Numbered from the stretch's first letter, positions 37,222 through 45,695 are shown. The stretch is DNA of 64,000 bases from Alphaproteobacteria bacterium (GCA_017962125.1 JAGCVZ010000011.1:1-64000); one strand, 5' to 3'. A program made the numbers and translations. The notes: generated by a model from the sequence alone, not told the origin.

Positions 37222-37512
37222 ATGAAAGAAATAATTGCTTATGCTTTTTTATCTGTTTATACCATTTTGGAATTTGTTGCCTATATTCCCCAGATTATCA
37301 AGATATTAAAGACCCGGCATGCCGATGATTTAAGTTTAACATCTTGGTTCGTGTGGATCACAACCGATTTGTCTTATTTGGGGTATGTTCTGTTGGAAAC
37401 ACCAGAGGTTGGTGTGATATTTATCGCCACACTAGATTTGGTATTTATTGTGACCGTATTCTTGCTAACCGCATATTATCAAAAACACAACAAACGTAAA
37501 AAAAGATGCTAG
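37222..37512 (+). CDS. SemiSWEET-type PQ-loop transporter
   Basis: The 96-residue product has three hydrophobic segments and a PQ-loop (YIPQIIKILKTRHADDLSL) between the first and second, as in bacterial SemiSWEET half-transporters, which dimerise to move sugars or other small solutes across the membrane. A GGGGAT site lies before the ATG, and TATAAT lies at 37191-37196. The tail is very basic. It ends at a bidirectional terminator shared with rplS. Confidence 0.75.
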   Translation: MKEIIAYAFLSVYTILEFVAYIPQIIKILKTRHADDLSLTSWFVWITTDLSYLGYVLLETPEVGVIFIATLDLVFIVTVFLLTAYYQKHNKRKKRC

Positions 37513-37516
37513 CACT

Positions 37517-37545
37517 AAAAAATCCCGCATTTGCGGGATTTTTGT
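37517..37545. terminator. Bidirectional terminator between the SemiSWEET gene and rplS
   Basis: AAAAATCCCGCA / TGCGGGATTTTT stem around loop TT, with A/T runs on both sides. Confidence 0.85.
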
Positions 37546-37560
37546 GAATCAGATGGGAAT

Positions 37561-37968
37561 TTATTTTTCGGTCTTTTCGGATTTTGTGCCTTTTTCTGCG
37601 CTTGCCGCCGCCAAATCTTCGACAATACGCGCCTTTTTACCGGACAATTTCCGCAAAAAGAACAATTTCGCACGACGCACGCGACCAATACGAACCTTTT
37701 CAATCTTTTCGATTGCCGGGCTGTACAATGGGAACTTGCGTTCAACACCAACACCATAAGATTCGCGGCGAACCGTGAACGATGCGGTATTACCCATGCC
37801 ACCATCACGCGCGATAACGACCCCCTCAAACAATTGAATACGGAATTTGTCGCCATCTTTGATTTTTACATGCACACGCAGAGTATCACCAGCCTTAAAG
37901 TTTGGAATAACCTTGTCACCTTTGACCTTTGCGATATTTTTTTCTTCGATTTTTTTAATAATGTTCAT
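37561..37968 (-). CDS. rplS: 50S ribosomal protein L19
   Basis: Ribosomal protein at the 30S-50S interface, 135 residues. It shows [20 protein letters not shown], the [11 protein letters not shown] segment and [24 protein letters not shown], all classical L19. A Ser/Lys/Glu-rich tail follows. It overlaps trmD by 4 bases and is the last gene of the rpsP-rimM-trmD-rplS operon. Confidence 0.97.
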   Translation of the reverse strand: MNIIKKIEEKNIAKVKGDKVIPNFKAGDTLRVHVKIKDGDKFRIQLFEGVVIARDGGMGNTASFTVRRESYGVGVERKFPLYSPAIEKIEKVRIGRVRRAKLFFLRKLSGKKARIVEDLAAASAEKGTKSEKTEK

Positions 37969-38654
37969 TTTTCATTTTCCTTTATTAAGTCCGGACGACG
38001 TTCTTTTGTTATTTCGTCCGATTGTTGTTTCCGCCACCGTTCTATATTGCCGTGGTGACCAGACAGCAGGACTTCTGGGACTTTTCGTCCACGCCATACT
38101 GACGGGCGGGTATATAACGGCCATTCCAACCCCCCGATTTCAAAACTTTCCGCAGTGGTCGATTCCGAACCACCACCCAAGACATTATCCAACACGCGAA
38201 CGCAACTGTCAATAAAAACTTGCGCGGCAATTTCACCACCAGATAAGATGTAATCACCGATGGATAATTCCATAATATTATACTCCTCAATCACCCGCTG
38301 GTCAATTCCTTCGTATCTACCGCAGAGCAGGGTATAAACTGCAGTTTCCGGGTTTTCCGCGAACCCGCGAACCATTTTTTGAGTAAGCCGCGGGCCGCGC
38401 GGTGAAAAATATATAATTTTTCCCGGTTTTTCAATAGAATCTATCGCCGCACCAAGGGCATCTGGGCGCATTACCATACCTGCGCCACCACCAAATTGCG
38501 TGTCATCAACACTGCCATAATCATTTATTGCAAAATCGCGAATGTTTACGACATTATATGACCAAATTCCATTGGCATGCGCGCGTCCAACCACCCCAGC
38601 ACCAAGTGTGCCCGGAAACATTTCTGGGAAAACGGTCAGTATATTAAAATGCAT
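37965..38654 (-). CDS. trmD: tRNA (guanine37-N1)-methyltransferase
   Basis: SPOUT-fold methyltransferase that makes m1G37 and prevents frameshifting. The 229-residue product has [14 protein letters not shown], the knotted SAM-binding segment [14 protein letters not shown] and [16 protein letters not shown], all diagnostic of TrmD. It overlaps rplS by 4 bases and follows the small Cys genes by 4 bases. The order of the canonical operon is kept, but four unknown genes separate it from rimM. Confidence 0.97.
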   Translation of the reverse strand: MHFNILTVFPEMFPGTLGAGVVGRAHANGIWSYNVVNIRDFAINDYGSVDDTQFGGGAGMVMRPDALGAAIDSIEKPGKIIYFSPRGPRLTQKMVRGFAENPETAVYTLLCGRYEGIDQRVIEEYNIMELSIGDYILSGGEIAAQVFIDSCVRVLDNVLGGGSESTTAESFEIGGLEWPLYTRPSVWRGRKVPEVLLSGHHGNIERWRKQQSDEITKERRPDLIKENEK

Positions 38655-38658
38655 CGTT

Positions 38659-38850
38659 TTATTTTGATTTAGGTTTGGGTCCTTGTGCTTCCTCTTTTAA
38701 TCTATCCCAACATTCTTCGCAAATATGAATAACTTGTTGATGGTTTTTATTTTCTTTTTCCGCCTTGATTGCCGGGCAATTATCCATTGGTAAACACGTC
38801 ATATGCACGCTGTTGAGTATCGGATAAACGAAATTTTCAAAAGTTCTCAT
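38659..38850 (-). CDS. Small four-Cys protein A
   Basis: A 63-residue product with TCLPMDNCPAIKAE and HICEECWDRLKEE, that is C-x5-C and C-x2-C, a likely zinc-binding set. It is the last of four tandem small genes between rimM and trmD and lies 4 bases before trmD. The shared Cys pattern suggests paralogy with the next three, although it is the shortest. No family is recognised. Confidence 0.55.
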   Translation of the reverse strand: MRTFENFVYPILNSVHMTCLPMDNCPAIKAEKENKNHQQVIHICEECWDRLKEEAQGPKPKSK

Positions 38851-38858
38851 ATTTTCCC

Positions 38859-39113
38859 TTACTTGCGTACTTTACAATTATCACATAATCTTTTGGCCAT
38901 TGCGGCATAAGATTTAGCATATGCAGCGAACAATTCAGAATTTGAAAAAACATACGTTGGCCCATTGATGCCCCCGGTGCATTGAAATTTAAAACCATTA
39001 GTTTTTAATGATTTAACCGCCTGACATTCTTCAGCAGGCATATTACATTCCCGTGTGAAAATCACTGAATCTTTTTGCCCTGGAATGTTTACTATAAATT
39101 CTTTTGTTTTCAT
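38859..39113 (-). CDS. Small four-Cys protein B
   Basis: The frame is open from 39221, but the ATG at 39113 with AAAGG upstream gives an 84-residue product. Cys pairs are TRECNMPAEECQAVKSLKTN near the start and RLCDNCKVRK at the end, with SYAAMAKR before the last pair. It aligns best with protein D (KSYADARVEF...RICIDCKSKKR). A zinc-knuckle role is inferred only. Confidence 0.55.
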   Translation of the reverse strand: MKTKEFIVNIPGQKDSVIFTRECNMPAEECQAVKSLKTNGFKFQCTGGINGPTYVFSNSELFAAYAKSYAAMAKRLCDNCKVRK

Positions 39114-39120
39114 GTATTTA

Positions 39121-39381
39121 TTACCTTTGTTTTGTTTTTTGCAACTCACCCCAGCGACAGTTGTCGCAAAGGCTTTGCACCACATTGCATAAAAATTTAT
39201 CGTTATCCGTTGGACGCACACAAATGTCGGTATTAATCCAAGGATATCTTGTTGTTTTTGTATATGGTATACTATGCTCTATGGCATACCTCAGAACCCC
39301 ACAATTCATACGAAAAAACGGCCATACACCACACCCCGCTTCAATTCGCACTTTTTTCTGATTTACATGTATCGTTCGCAT
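39121..39381 (-). CDS. Small Cys-rich protein C
   Basis: An 86-residue product with cysteines at AGCGVW, MNCGVLRY, DICVRP, LCNVV and the terminal SLCDNCRW. The end SLCDNC matches protein B (RLCDNC). An AAGG site lies upstream of the ATG. It is separated by 6-7 bases from its neighbours, so it is part of the same transcript. Confidence 0.55.
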   Translation of the reverse strand: MRTIHVNQKKVRIEAGCGVWPFFRMNCGVLRYAIEHSIPYTKTTRYPWINTDICVRPTDNDKFLCNVVQSLCDNCRWGELQKTKQR

Positions 39382-39387
39382 AATAAT

Positions 39388-39618
39388 TTACCTTTTTTTA
39401 CTTTTGCAATCTATACAAATTCTATTTACTTCATCAAAAGCAGAGATAAATTCAACCCGAGCATCCGCATAAGATTTAGTGGGTGCAAGAATCGACTCAT
39501 TGATTGTTTCACGAAATAACCCCGTACTAGCCAAGTATTGTCGTGCAGGACATTTATCACCACGAAATTCTTCTGGACAATTTGTCATTACAATTTGAAA
39601 ATTAAATATTTGATGCAT
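39388..39618 (-). CDS. Small four-Cys protein D
   Basis: A 76-residue product with NCPEEFRGDKCPARQYLAS and RICIDCKSKKR, the same C-x7-C and C-x2-C layout as A and B. AAAGGA precedes the ATG. It follows rimM by 3 bases and opens the four-gene insertion in the ribosomal operon. Confidence 0.55.
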   Translation of the reverse strand: MHQIFNFQIVMTNCPEEFRGDKCPARQYLASTGLFRETINESILAPTKSYADARVEFISAFDEVNRICIDCKSKKR

Positions 39619-39621
39619 AAT

Positions 39622-40089
39622 TTATCCTTTTATTTTTATAATTTTATTTTCAAAATCTACAGACACGCCACGAAAAGAAACCATATCACCAGTATCCAAT
39701 TCCATAATATCCCCGGCACCAAAGTTTTGAAAGCATGCAACGCGCCCCAATTTCACATCATCACGAATAACAGTCATACCGACTAAATCTGCCTGATAAT
39801 ATTCGCCATCTTGCGATACAGGTAAATCATCGCGATTTACAAACAACCCCGTTCCGCGCAACATTTCCGCCATGTTTCTATCGGCAACCCCATCAATCCG
39901 TGCGATAATAACATTGGTATTCGGCACCACGCGCACAAAGTGCAGGGCACCAACCGGAATTTTATCACCAAAAACCGCCAGACTTTGGAAGTCCGACGGT
40001 TTTTCAGTAAAGGTCTGAACGCGTACCTCGCCCCGAATCCCTTGGGGTGCAACAATTTTTCCAACCAAAATACGCGCACCTGATGGCAT
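39622..40089 (-). CDS. rimM: 16S rRNA processing protein RimM
   Basis: 30S maturation factor that binds S19. The 155-residue product has the N-terminal beta-barrel (LVGKIVAPQGIRGEVRVQTF) and the PRC-barrel C-terminal domain (YYQADLVGMTVIRDD). It is adjacent to rpsP by 2 bases, as in most proteobacteria. Confidence 0.95.
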   Translation of the reverse strand: MPSGARILVGKIVAPQGIRGEVRVQTFTEKPSDFQSLAVFGDKIPVGALHFVRVVPNTNVIIARIDGVADRNMAEMLRGTGLFVNRDDLPVSQDGEYYQADLVGMTVIRDDVKLGRVACFQNFGAGDIMELDTGDMVSFRGVSVDFENKIIKIKG

Positions 40090-40091
40090 TG

Positions 40092-40541
40092 TTATTCTGC
40101 AGATGCTTCGGTTGCTGGTTCTGTTGCCGGCGCCTCAGCCGGTGCTTCTGCTGCGGCCTTAGCGGCAGCCTCCGCAGCAGCTTTTTCTTCGGCTATTTTG
40201 GCAAGTTTATCGGCTTTGTCTTTAATCTTTTGCAACGTCTTTTCGGATTGCAAATTCTTTTTAGTTTGTGTTGGAACAACACGTTTTGCAACCAATCCCG
40301 CGTTCGCCAAGAAACGATACACACGGTCAGACGGTTTTGCACCCTTTGCCATCCAAGCCTTGATTTCGTCGATTTTAAGAATTACGCGCTTTTCATTGTC
40401 GCGCGCCAACATCGGGTCGTATTTACCAACAACCTCTAACACATTACCTGAATTACGCGCATTGCGTGAATCAGTTACAACGATGTGATAATACGGGCGT
40501 TTTTTTGCGCCATAACGTGCCAAACGAATAACAGTTGCCAT
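40092..40541 (-). CDS. rpsP: 30S ribosomal protein S16
   Basis: S16, 149 residues, with VIRLARYGAKKRPYYHIVV, the conserved DSRNARNSG and the RYFLANAGL-type segment (YRFLANAGLVA). Beyond the usual 85-residue core it carries a long charged and then Ala/Pro/Glu-rich tail (AAAEAAAKAAAEAPAEAPA), as is common in alphaproteobacteria. It is the first gene of an eight-gene operon to rplS, preceded by a good AAGGAG and a promoter at 40682-40710. Confidence 0.96.
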   Translation of the reverse strand: MATVIRLARYGAKKRPYYHIVVTDSRNARNSGNVLEVVGKYDPMLARDNEKRVILKIDEIKAWMAKGAKPSDRVYRFLANAGLVAKRVVPTQTKKNLQSEKTLQKIKDKADKLAKIAEEKAAAEAAAKAAAEAPAEAPATEPATEASAE

Positions 40542-40681
40542 ATTTTTACTCCTTTTTGTATTTTAACTGTTTAACCCACAAAGAAAACCGACACCAAGGT
40601 TGAAAACTCAACGGATGATGTGCCTTGTGCATACCGCACACAGGATTGATTCAAATGGCAATCTTTGGGATTTGCAGAGCA

Positions 40682-40710
40682 ATTATGTATTAATTTTTTT
40701 CAAAAGTCAA
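40682..40710 (-). promoter_or_regulatory. rpsP operon promoter
   Basis: On the reverse strand, TTGACT (40710-40705), a 17-base spacer and CATAAT (40687-40682). The leader to the rpsP start is about 130 bases and contains several short inverted repeats (for example GTGTGCGGTATGCAC). Confidence 0.7.
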
Positions 40711-40765
40711 GTATCACTAAATTTTATACTTGCGTTTAAATTGCGGATTTTGTTAGGATAAAAAC

Positions 40766-40966
40766 GGAATCGAAAGGATTTTCGGTTTTGGACTGTCGTA
40801 AGTCCGTATCTAGGTTTGGTGCACAGTTACCGCGCCATGTTTATATGCCCCCGTATTTCGGGGTGCCAATGGTTATAATGCATTGTCAAAAGACCTTGGA
40901 AATCTTACTAGATACGATTTACGAACACCCCGATACCGTTGTCCTTTGGCACGGTGTTTTTGTTTT
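40766..40966 (+). ncRNA. Possible structured RNA or attenuator leader, family unknown
   Basis: Candidate promoter TTGCGT (40730-40735), 18 bases, TAGGAT (40754-40759). The region then contains hairpin GGACT/AGTCC, a 9-bp perfect long-range pairing CGTATCTAG (40805-40813) / CTAGATACG (40908-40916), inner hairpins CCCCG/CGGGG and CAATG/CATTG, and a rho-independent-like terminator (40924-40966, ending in a T run). It ends 22 bases before the surface-protein ATG at 40989. I do not recognise SRP RNA, 6S, tmRNA, RNase P or a known riboswitch signature. An upstream open frame (from 40788) is read as chance. Confidence 0.45.
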
Positions 40967-40988
40967 ACAGAAAAAAAAGGAGAGGAAC

Positions 40989-42500
40989 ATGAGAAAGTTC
41001 ATGGTATTTGGGTTGTTCGCAGCATTTATTGGTTTCGCATTCGCCGATGATATTGCCGACAGGCAAACAGTAACATCACTAACATATGTAAACGATGAAC
41101 TTTCTGAAAAACAAGATATATTCGGTGCACAATCAGGAACAAAAGTTGCAACTTTTACCAATACCGCCGGGGAAATCACACCACGCGAAGTAAAATCAGA
41201 TTTAGGCAATAACACAAACGACACCGCATTACCAACGGTTGGTGCAGTGAATGCGAAATTAGATGCTACACAAAATACACTCGGTGAAAATAAACATGCA
41301 AATTATGTTGCGACATATACAAATGCGCCGGGTGAATTAGGTGAAAAAGGGATTTACCAAGACAATGGAACATATGCGAATCAGACAAACACTCTTGTTG
41401 ATGCGGGAACATTTAATGCGGCATTACAAAACGGATTGGATAATGAATTTGTCTGTGCCGGCAATGACCCCGCAACCGGTAATTGTTGGCTTTGGACGAT
41501 ACATGATGGGGGCATTGGGGGGAATTTGATTAATTCCTCTGGTCCCCGTGTAACATCTCTCGCGCAAACACTTACCAATTTGCAGCAAAACTCTCCTGTA
41601 TATTGCACAGCAAATGTTTATACTGGCGCAACCGTTGGGGGTACTCTCGCTTTTTCTAGTATTCAAAATACTATTGCAGTGCCATTTACACTTGGGGACA
41701 CATATAAATTTTCATATTCTGGGAACGGCTCTTATACTTCAAGAAAAAAATGGTGTACAACCGATAATTCAGGGCATGTAATTGAAATGTCGGAGTATAC
41801 TAGTAATATAGCACCAACTTTGCCGGCGGATTACATATTTATACAATGGGCAAACAATATGTCCCAAGAACAACTAGAAGCAACGACCATCGTTAAAAAT
41901 CCACGGCCTGCAGGAAACACCCTTTTGCCCCCAGGTTATACTCCATTGGAATATATTCGAGTAGCATCTGATAATCGCTTTATCCGGCTAGGGCTATCTG
42001 GCGATATTCGTTTTTCTTTCGTGGCGCAATCGACCAGAACTGCCGGAGAAACGCAGGTATTATTTGGGTCTAACGATAACGTCATAAAAGGAACTTATTT
42101 TGGAGAATCCGGATCTAGTGGTTTTTGGGGGTTATTCATAAACGTTGGTCAACGTACTTCTATTTCGCCCACAACAAAAATTTCAGGAGATATCACATTC
42201 GACTCCAATGGTGCAAGGGGAACAGTAAATGGGCAATATATTGCTTTTGATACGGAGGTTATCCAAGGAGATTGGTGCTTATTTGGAACATGTCGCGGCG
42301 GAGGTAACTTTTGGGGCTACGTTTGGGAAATAAAGGCATATCAAAGTGGTGTGCTGGTTGGAAACTTTATCCCGGCAAGAAGGGGGGATATTGTTGGTTT
42401 ATATGATACTGTATCTGGCACCTTTAAATTTCCCAGCACAGGTTCATTGATGGCCGGACCAGAGATAAGTAATAACGTTTACCTGCCACAAAATCAATAA
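40989..42500 (+). CDS. Secreted surface protein with C-terminal LamG-like domain
   Basis: From the ATG at 40989 (AAGGAGAGG upstream) the product is 503 residues, with a signal peptide ending AFA-DD. The N-terminal part has short repeats of the type VATFTNTAGEI / VATYTNAPGELG and helix pieces (VNAKLDATQ). The C-terminal 180 residues begin LPPGYTPLEYIRVASDN and end VGLYDTVSGTFKF, a concanavalin/LamG-like module also seen in phage-tail and gut surface proteins. It may be an adhesin or a carbohydrate-binding surface protein. It follows the possible structured leader and is convergent with the PFK gene (no gap). Confidence 0.7.
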   Translation: MRKFMVFGLFAAFIGFAFADDIADRQTVTSLTYVNDELSEKQDIFGAQSGTKVATFTNTAGEITPREVKSDLGNNTNDTALPTVGAVNAKLDATQNTLGENKHANYVATYTNAPGELGEKGIYQDNGTYANQTNTLVDAGTFNAALQNGLDNEFVCAGNDPATGNCWLWTIHDGGIGGNLINSSGPRVTSLAQTLTNLQQNSPVYCTANVYTGATVGGTLAFSSIQNTIAVPFTLGDTYKFSYSGNGSYTSRKKWCTTDNSGHVIEMSEYTSNIAPTLPADYIFIQWANNMSQEQLEATTIVKNPRPAGNTLLPPGYTPLEYIRVASDNRFIRLGLSGDIRFSFVAQSTRTAGETQVLFGSNDNVIKGTYFGESGSSGFWGLFINVGQRTSISPTTKISGDITFDSNGARGTVNGQYIAFDTEVIQGDWCLFGTCRGGGNFWGYVWEIKAYQSGVLVGNFIPARRGDIVGLYDTVSGTFKFPSTGSLMAGPEISNNVYLPQNQ

Positions 42501-43580
42501 TTATTCACCCACCCCGATGTATACACCCAAATCACTCGCCACGTGCAAAAGCGGGTCATCGGGTTCGATATACGCATTGGTGGTCTTTACCAACGGGATA
42601 TTCGGATCGGCGCGCACATCGCCCGCAGCATAAAATTCCGAAAGCGGCACAGTCACGCAATCACTACCGCGCAATGCCGTCATAACATATGTTTCATTAT
42701 TTTCAATCGCATTTAATGCGCATGTTGCCATTTTTGCCCCCAGTATTCGATCTGCCGCCACAGTATCACCCGCACGTTGAATATAGTCTGGGAATGCGGT
42801 TCTGTTTGCAATTCCGGCGGCAGTCAACTTTCGTGCAATTATTTCCGCCGGACGACCAGAATGTCCGCGCAATGTTACACCTTCGGACACCATAATGATA
42901 CCATAATCGCGATCAACAGACTTTATATGTTGCACCAATTCATCAACATCAAACTTTATTTCCGGAACCAAAATTGCATCTGCACCAACCGCAATACCCG
43001 CATTCAATGCAAGTCTTCCACAATCACGCCCCATCGTTTGCACAATAAACCACCGATGATGACTGCGTGCAGTCAACAATAATTGATCACAATACTTGGT
43101 TAATTGATCTACCGCTGTTTCAAAACCGATTGTTCTGTCGGTTAACGGAATATCAAAATCAATAGTTTTTGGAATACACACCAGCGACAAATCACGATAT
43201 ATTTCACGGTTCAGCCAAGCCAACGAAAAACTGCCATTACCACCAACAAGGACAAGCGCATCCAACTTTAATTTTGCCAAAGCATCACGCAGAATTTTAT
43301 TAAATTCCGACACTCGTCCCATAGCAATTGCCCGCTCAAAATTCATCATACATGCATGACCATTACATAAAAAACTACCGGCTAACCTTGCATTTTCAAT
43401 CGGCACAGTTTTTAAATTCATTTCCATTACATTGATTGGTTTGCTGCAAAGGCCATCGGTTCCATCGATGATGCCCCAAACGTCCCATCCACGTATTTTT
43501 GCACCTGCAACAATACGATTTATCACGGTATTCAAGCCACTGCAGTCGCCACCCGTTGTCATAATTGCTATTTTCTTCAT
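42501..43580 (-). CDS. 6-phosphofructokinase, PPi-type motif set
   Basis: The 359-residue product has GGDCSGLN at the N-terminus, GGNGSF, PKTIDFDIPLTDRTIGFETA and MGRDCGRLA. The catalytic Asp of TID and the second Asp are kept. A Lys (PKTID) replaces the Gly of the ATP-type PGTID, which is typical of PPi-dependent PFK. GGNGS carries Asn where ATP-PFK has the Mg-ATP-binding Asp. The likely role is glycolytic or reversible F6P/FBP interconversion; PPi use is inferred. AGG lies upstream of the ATG. The only other glycolytic enzyme in the window is GpmI. Confidence 0.82.
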   Translation of the reverse strand: MKKIAIMTTGGDCSGLNTVINRIVAGAKIRGWDVWGIIDGTDGLCSKPINVMEMNLKTVPIENARLAGSFLCNGHACMMNFERAIAMGRVSEFNKILRDALAKLKLDALVLVGGNGSFSLAWLNREIYRDLSLVCIPKTIDFDIPLTDRTIGFETAVDQLTKYCDQLLLTARSHHRWFIVQTMGRDCGRLALNAGIAVGADAILVPEIKFDVDELVQHIKSVDRDYGIIMVSEGVTLRGHSGRPAEIIARKLTAAGIANRTAFPDYIQRAGDTVAADRILGAKMATCALNAIENNETYVMTALRGSDCVTVPLSEFYAAGDVRADPNIPLVKTTNAYIEPDDPLLHVASDLGVYIGVGE

Positions 43581-43620
43581 ATTTTCTCCATCTTTACCGG
43601 ATAATTATACCACAAATAAA

Positions 43621-43649
43621 TTGACAAAGAAAAAAATTTTTGCTATTTT
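43621..43649 (+). promoter_or_regulatory. Promoter of the LysM gene
   Basis: Perfect TTGACA (43621-43626), 17-base spacer and TATTTT (43644-43649), 38 bases before the ATG. Confidence 0.65.
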
Positions 43650-43687
43650 GTCCAACAGTGAAAAAACACTCACAGGAGATGAATAGT

Positions 43688-44866
43688 ATGGCAAATAATA
43701 ATGCGGCAGTTATGGGCAAAACAAAACGTTCAACCGACAGCATCATAGACGATGCGATTGCACGCCAAGATAATTGGCTTGCGCGGCGTCGGCACTTTAC
43801 CCGTAGATTTCTGAAAACCCTTAATGGAACCGAAGAAGGAAAGGGCAACACTACAAAAACAGCACCAAAAGTAACACACAAAACATCAAAGACCCCAAAC
43901 AAAAATCAAAACTCTGTATTGCGCGAATACTGGTTTCCAATTCTGTGTGCAATTATTGTGTTGTTTGTTGCAATCTGGGTGATATTTACCAAGACTAACA
44001 CAACACAAAATACAATTATTTTCAATACGCTTGCAAAGCCAGTAGAAGTTCAAACTACTATAAAAACCCATAGAAATGTTGCACCGATTACAACCGATAA
44101 ACCGAGTTTTGATATTGTTCGTATCAAACCGAATGGCATGATAATTGTCGCGGGACGTTGGCAACCAAATAAAAATGTTTCTGTGGTGTTAAATAATAAA
44201 ATCATAGCCACAGAAAGAACAAACGCTGATGGCGAATTTGTTTATGCGCCCACACGTGGATTACGCCCTGGGAATTATACATTGTCTCTTTTGGGGGCTA
44301 AACCAAACACAAAATCTGAAGACAAGGTTTTCCTTTATATTTCTGATATAGACTATCGTAATTCCATATCATTACTTATGACCAAAAGCGGCAGTCACAT
44401 CATGCAATCCCCCGTTGTATTGAAAGATGGTGATTTGAACGTATCGAAAATAGATTATCTTGATACAGGTCGTATTGTAGTAACTGGCAACGCATTGCCA
44501 CGCTTGCGCGTATCTTTGTCACTAAATGACAAATTTCTTGGGGATGCATATGTATCAGATTACAAAAACTTTGGTCTTGGTGCAGACATTGGAAAACTTG
44601 TCCCAGGACACGAATACACACTATCGGTGCGCCTGCACGATGCTGATGGTCAAACAGTTGCAACCGTAAATCATACGTTTATTATGCCTGAAATGACTGG
44701 TGACAATGATACATTCTATACTGTCCGTCGTGGCGATTGCCTGTGGATTATTGCGCGTAATTTCCTGCGCAAAGGGATTCTGTTCAGTATCATTGCCGAA
44801 CGCAACAGTATCGAAAATCCGGACTTGATTTTCCCAGAACAATTATTACAAATTCCGATGAAATGA
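43688..44866 (+). CDS. Membrane-anchored LysM protein
   Basis: The start is set by AGGAG 8 bases before the ATG at 43688; upstream in-frame codons lack a good site. The 392-residue product has a cytoplasmic basic N-terminus of about 80 residues, a membrane segment (FPILCAIIVLFVAIWVIF), a periplasmic part with carboxypeptidase-regulatory-like beta segments, and a C-terminal LysM domain (YTVRRGDCLWIIARNFL...IFPEQLLQIP). LysM binds peptidoglycan, so it probably connects the inner membrane to the wall. This architecture is common in alphaproteobacteria. Confidence 0.82.
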   Translation: MANNNAAVMGKTKRSTDSIIDDAIARQDNWLARRRHFTRRFLKTLNGTEEGKGNTTKTAPKVTHKTSKTPNKNQNSVLREYWFPILCAIIVLFVAIWVIFTKTNTTQNTIIFNTLAKPVEVQTTIKTHRNVAPITTDKPSFDIVRIKPNGMIIVAGRWQPNKNVSVVLNNKIIATERTNADGEFVYAPTRGLRPGNYTLSLLGAKPNTKSEDKVFLYISDIDYRNSISLLMTKSGSHIMQSPVVLKDGDLNVSKIDYLDTGRIVVTGNALPRLRVSLSLNDKFLGDAYVSDYKNFGLGADIGKLVPGHEYTLSVRLHDADGQTVATVNHTFIMPEMTGDNDTFYTVRRGDCLWIIARNFLRKGILFSIIAERNSIENPDLIFPEQLLQIPMK

Positions 44867-44883
44867 AAGAAGTGGGGCAAAAT

Positions 44884-45063
44884 ATGTCAAACAAAAGATT
44901 TATTGGGGATAAACGCACATATTACAAAGGTGGCGATATTGTCTATGATTTGCCTGACAAAGCACTATTGTACGCCAAGTATTCAGAAAAACGTCGGCAT
45001 AAACGTTTTAATGGTTGGGAAGGGGGCTTGGAACGGCTGTACCCAAACGAAAAAACAAGATAA
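44884..45063 (+). CDS. Small basic protein of unknown function
   Basis: A 59-residue basic product (MSNKRFIGDKRTYYKGGDIV...) with a GGGGC element before the ATG at 44884; an ATG at 44863 overlapping the LysM gene is also open. It follows the LysM gene by 17 bases. No family is recognised. Confidence 0.45.
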   Translation: MSNKRFIGDKRTYYKGGDIVYDLPDKALLYAKYSEKRRHKRFNGWEGGLERLYPNEKTR

Positions 45064-45074
45064 AAAGGAATTAT

Positions 45075-45350
45075 ATGAACAACCAAAAACTAACTATTGT
45101 CCAAGATATGGGCAAAAAGTCACAAGACACAAAACTTAAAGAAAATTGGGACAATCTAATCCAACGTTTTAGTATCTTGCAGTATCAAATAAGCCCAACC
45201 AAATACGGCGATATCTTAAAAGAAGTAATAGATATATTAAAAGCATTAAAGACCAACCAGCCAAAACCAAAAATATACAGGGCCAAAGAAAAAAGACTTC
45301 ACGAACTGGAACAACTATTTATGCAACAGTCTAACAAATTATCGCGCTAA
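45075..45350 (+). CDS. Small helical protein of unknown function
   Basis: From the ATG at 45075 (AAAAGGAAT upstream) the product is 91 residues, mostly charged helix (MNNQKLTIVQDMGKKSQDTK...). No signal or Cys pair is present. It follows the previous small gene by 11 bases and lies 50 bases before tRNA-Gly. Confidence 0.45.
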   Translation: MNNQKLTIVQDMGKKSQDTKLKENWDNLIQRFSILQYQISPTKYGDILKEVIDILKALKTNQPKPKIYRAKEKRLHELEQLFMQQSNKLSR

Positions 45351-45400
45351 TTTTTTATACTGGACAATTGGTTAACATTGATATAGACTTATCAACAATC

Positions 45401-45474
45401 GCGGGCGTGGTATAATGGCAGCACGAAAGCTTCCCAAGCTTTAGACGAGGGTTCGATTCCCTTCGCCCGCACCA
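45401..45474 (+). tRNA. tRNA-Gly (CCC)
   Basis: Acceptor GCGGGCG/CGCCCGC, D arm with GGTATAATGGCAGCAC, anticodon stem AAAGC/GCTTT with loop TTCCCAA (anticodon CCC), T arm GGGTTCGATTCCC and encoded ACCA. The 3' end is the core of two further repeats (45620-45640 and 52937-52959). Confidence 0.97.
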
Positions 45475-45475
45475 A
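45455..45475 (+). repeat. att-like repeat copy 1 (tRNA-Gly 3' end)
   Basis: TTCCCTTCGCCCGCACCAA in the tRNA. It is identical, over 21 bases including GA in front, to copy 2 at 45620-45640. It matches copy 3 over 23 bases (45457-45479 against 52937-52959). Confidence 0.85.
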
Positions 45476-45481
45476 AAATTC

Positions 45482-45508
45482 AATCGGCATTTTGCCGATT
45501 TAATTTTT
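45482..45508 (+). terminator. tRNA-Gly terminator
   Basis: AATCGGCA / TGCCGATT stem followed by TAATTTTTG. The same arrangement recurs after copy 3 of the repeat. Confidence 0.7.
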
Positions 45509-45619
45509 GTATGTGGCGTGGAAGAGAAGCCGGCAAAGAGTGTTCGAAAACAAGTAGATTTTGGAAGTGGCAGCGCACCGAAATCGTTACGGTTTGCACG
45601 CAGGCATTTTATGCCGAGT

Positions 45620-45640
45620 GATTCCCTTCGCCCGCACCAA
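45620..45640 (+). repeat. att-like repeat copy 2
   Basis: Exact 21-base copy of the tRNA-Gly 3' end (GATTCCCTTCG...CACCAA) without the rest of the tRNA. The 145 bases between copies 1 and 2 contain only the terminator and no gene. Confidence 0.85.
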
Positions 45641-45695
45641 GATTTAGGTCGATTTGATATGAGGCGGGTATTCTTATGACGCACACATCAACTCG

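Noticed and set aside
40788-40988. Open frame upstream of the surface-protein start that would extend it by 67 residues
   Set aside because: It begins at a TTG, has no ribosome binding site and lies over hairpins and a terminator. The ATG at 40989 has AAGGAG and a signal peptide.
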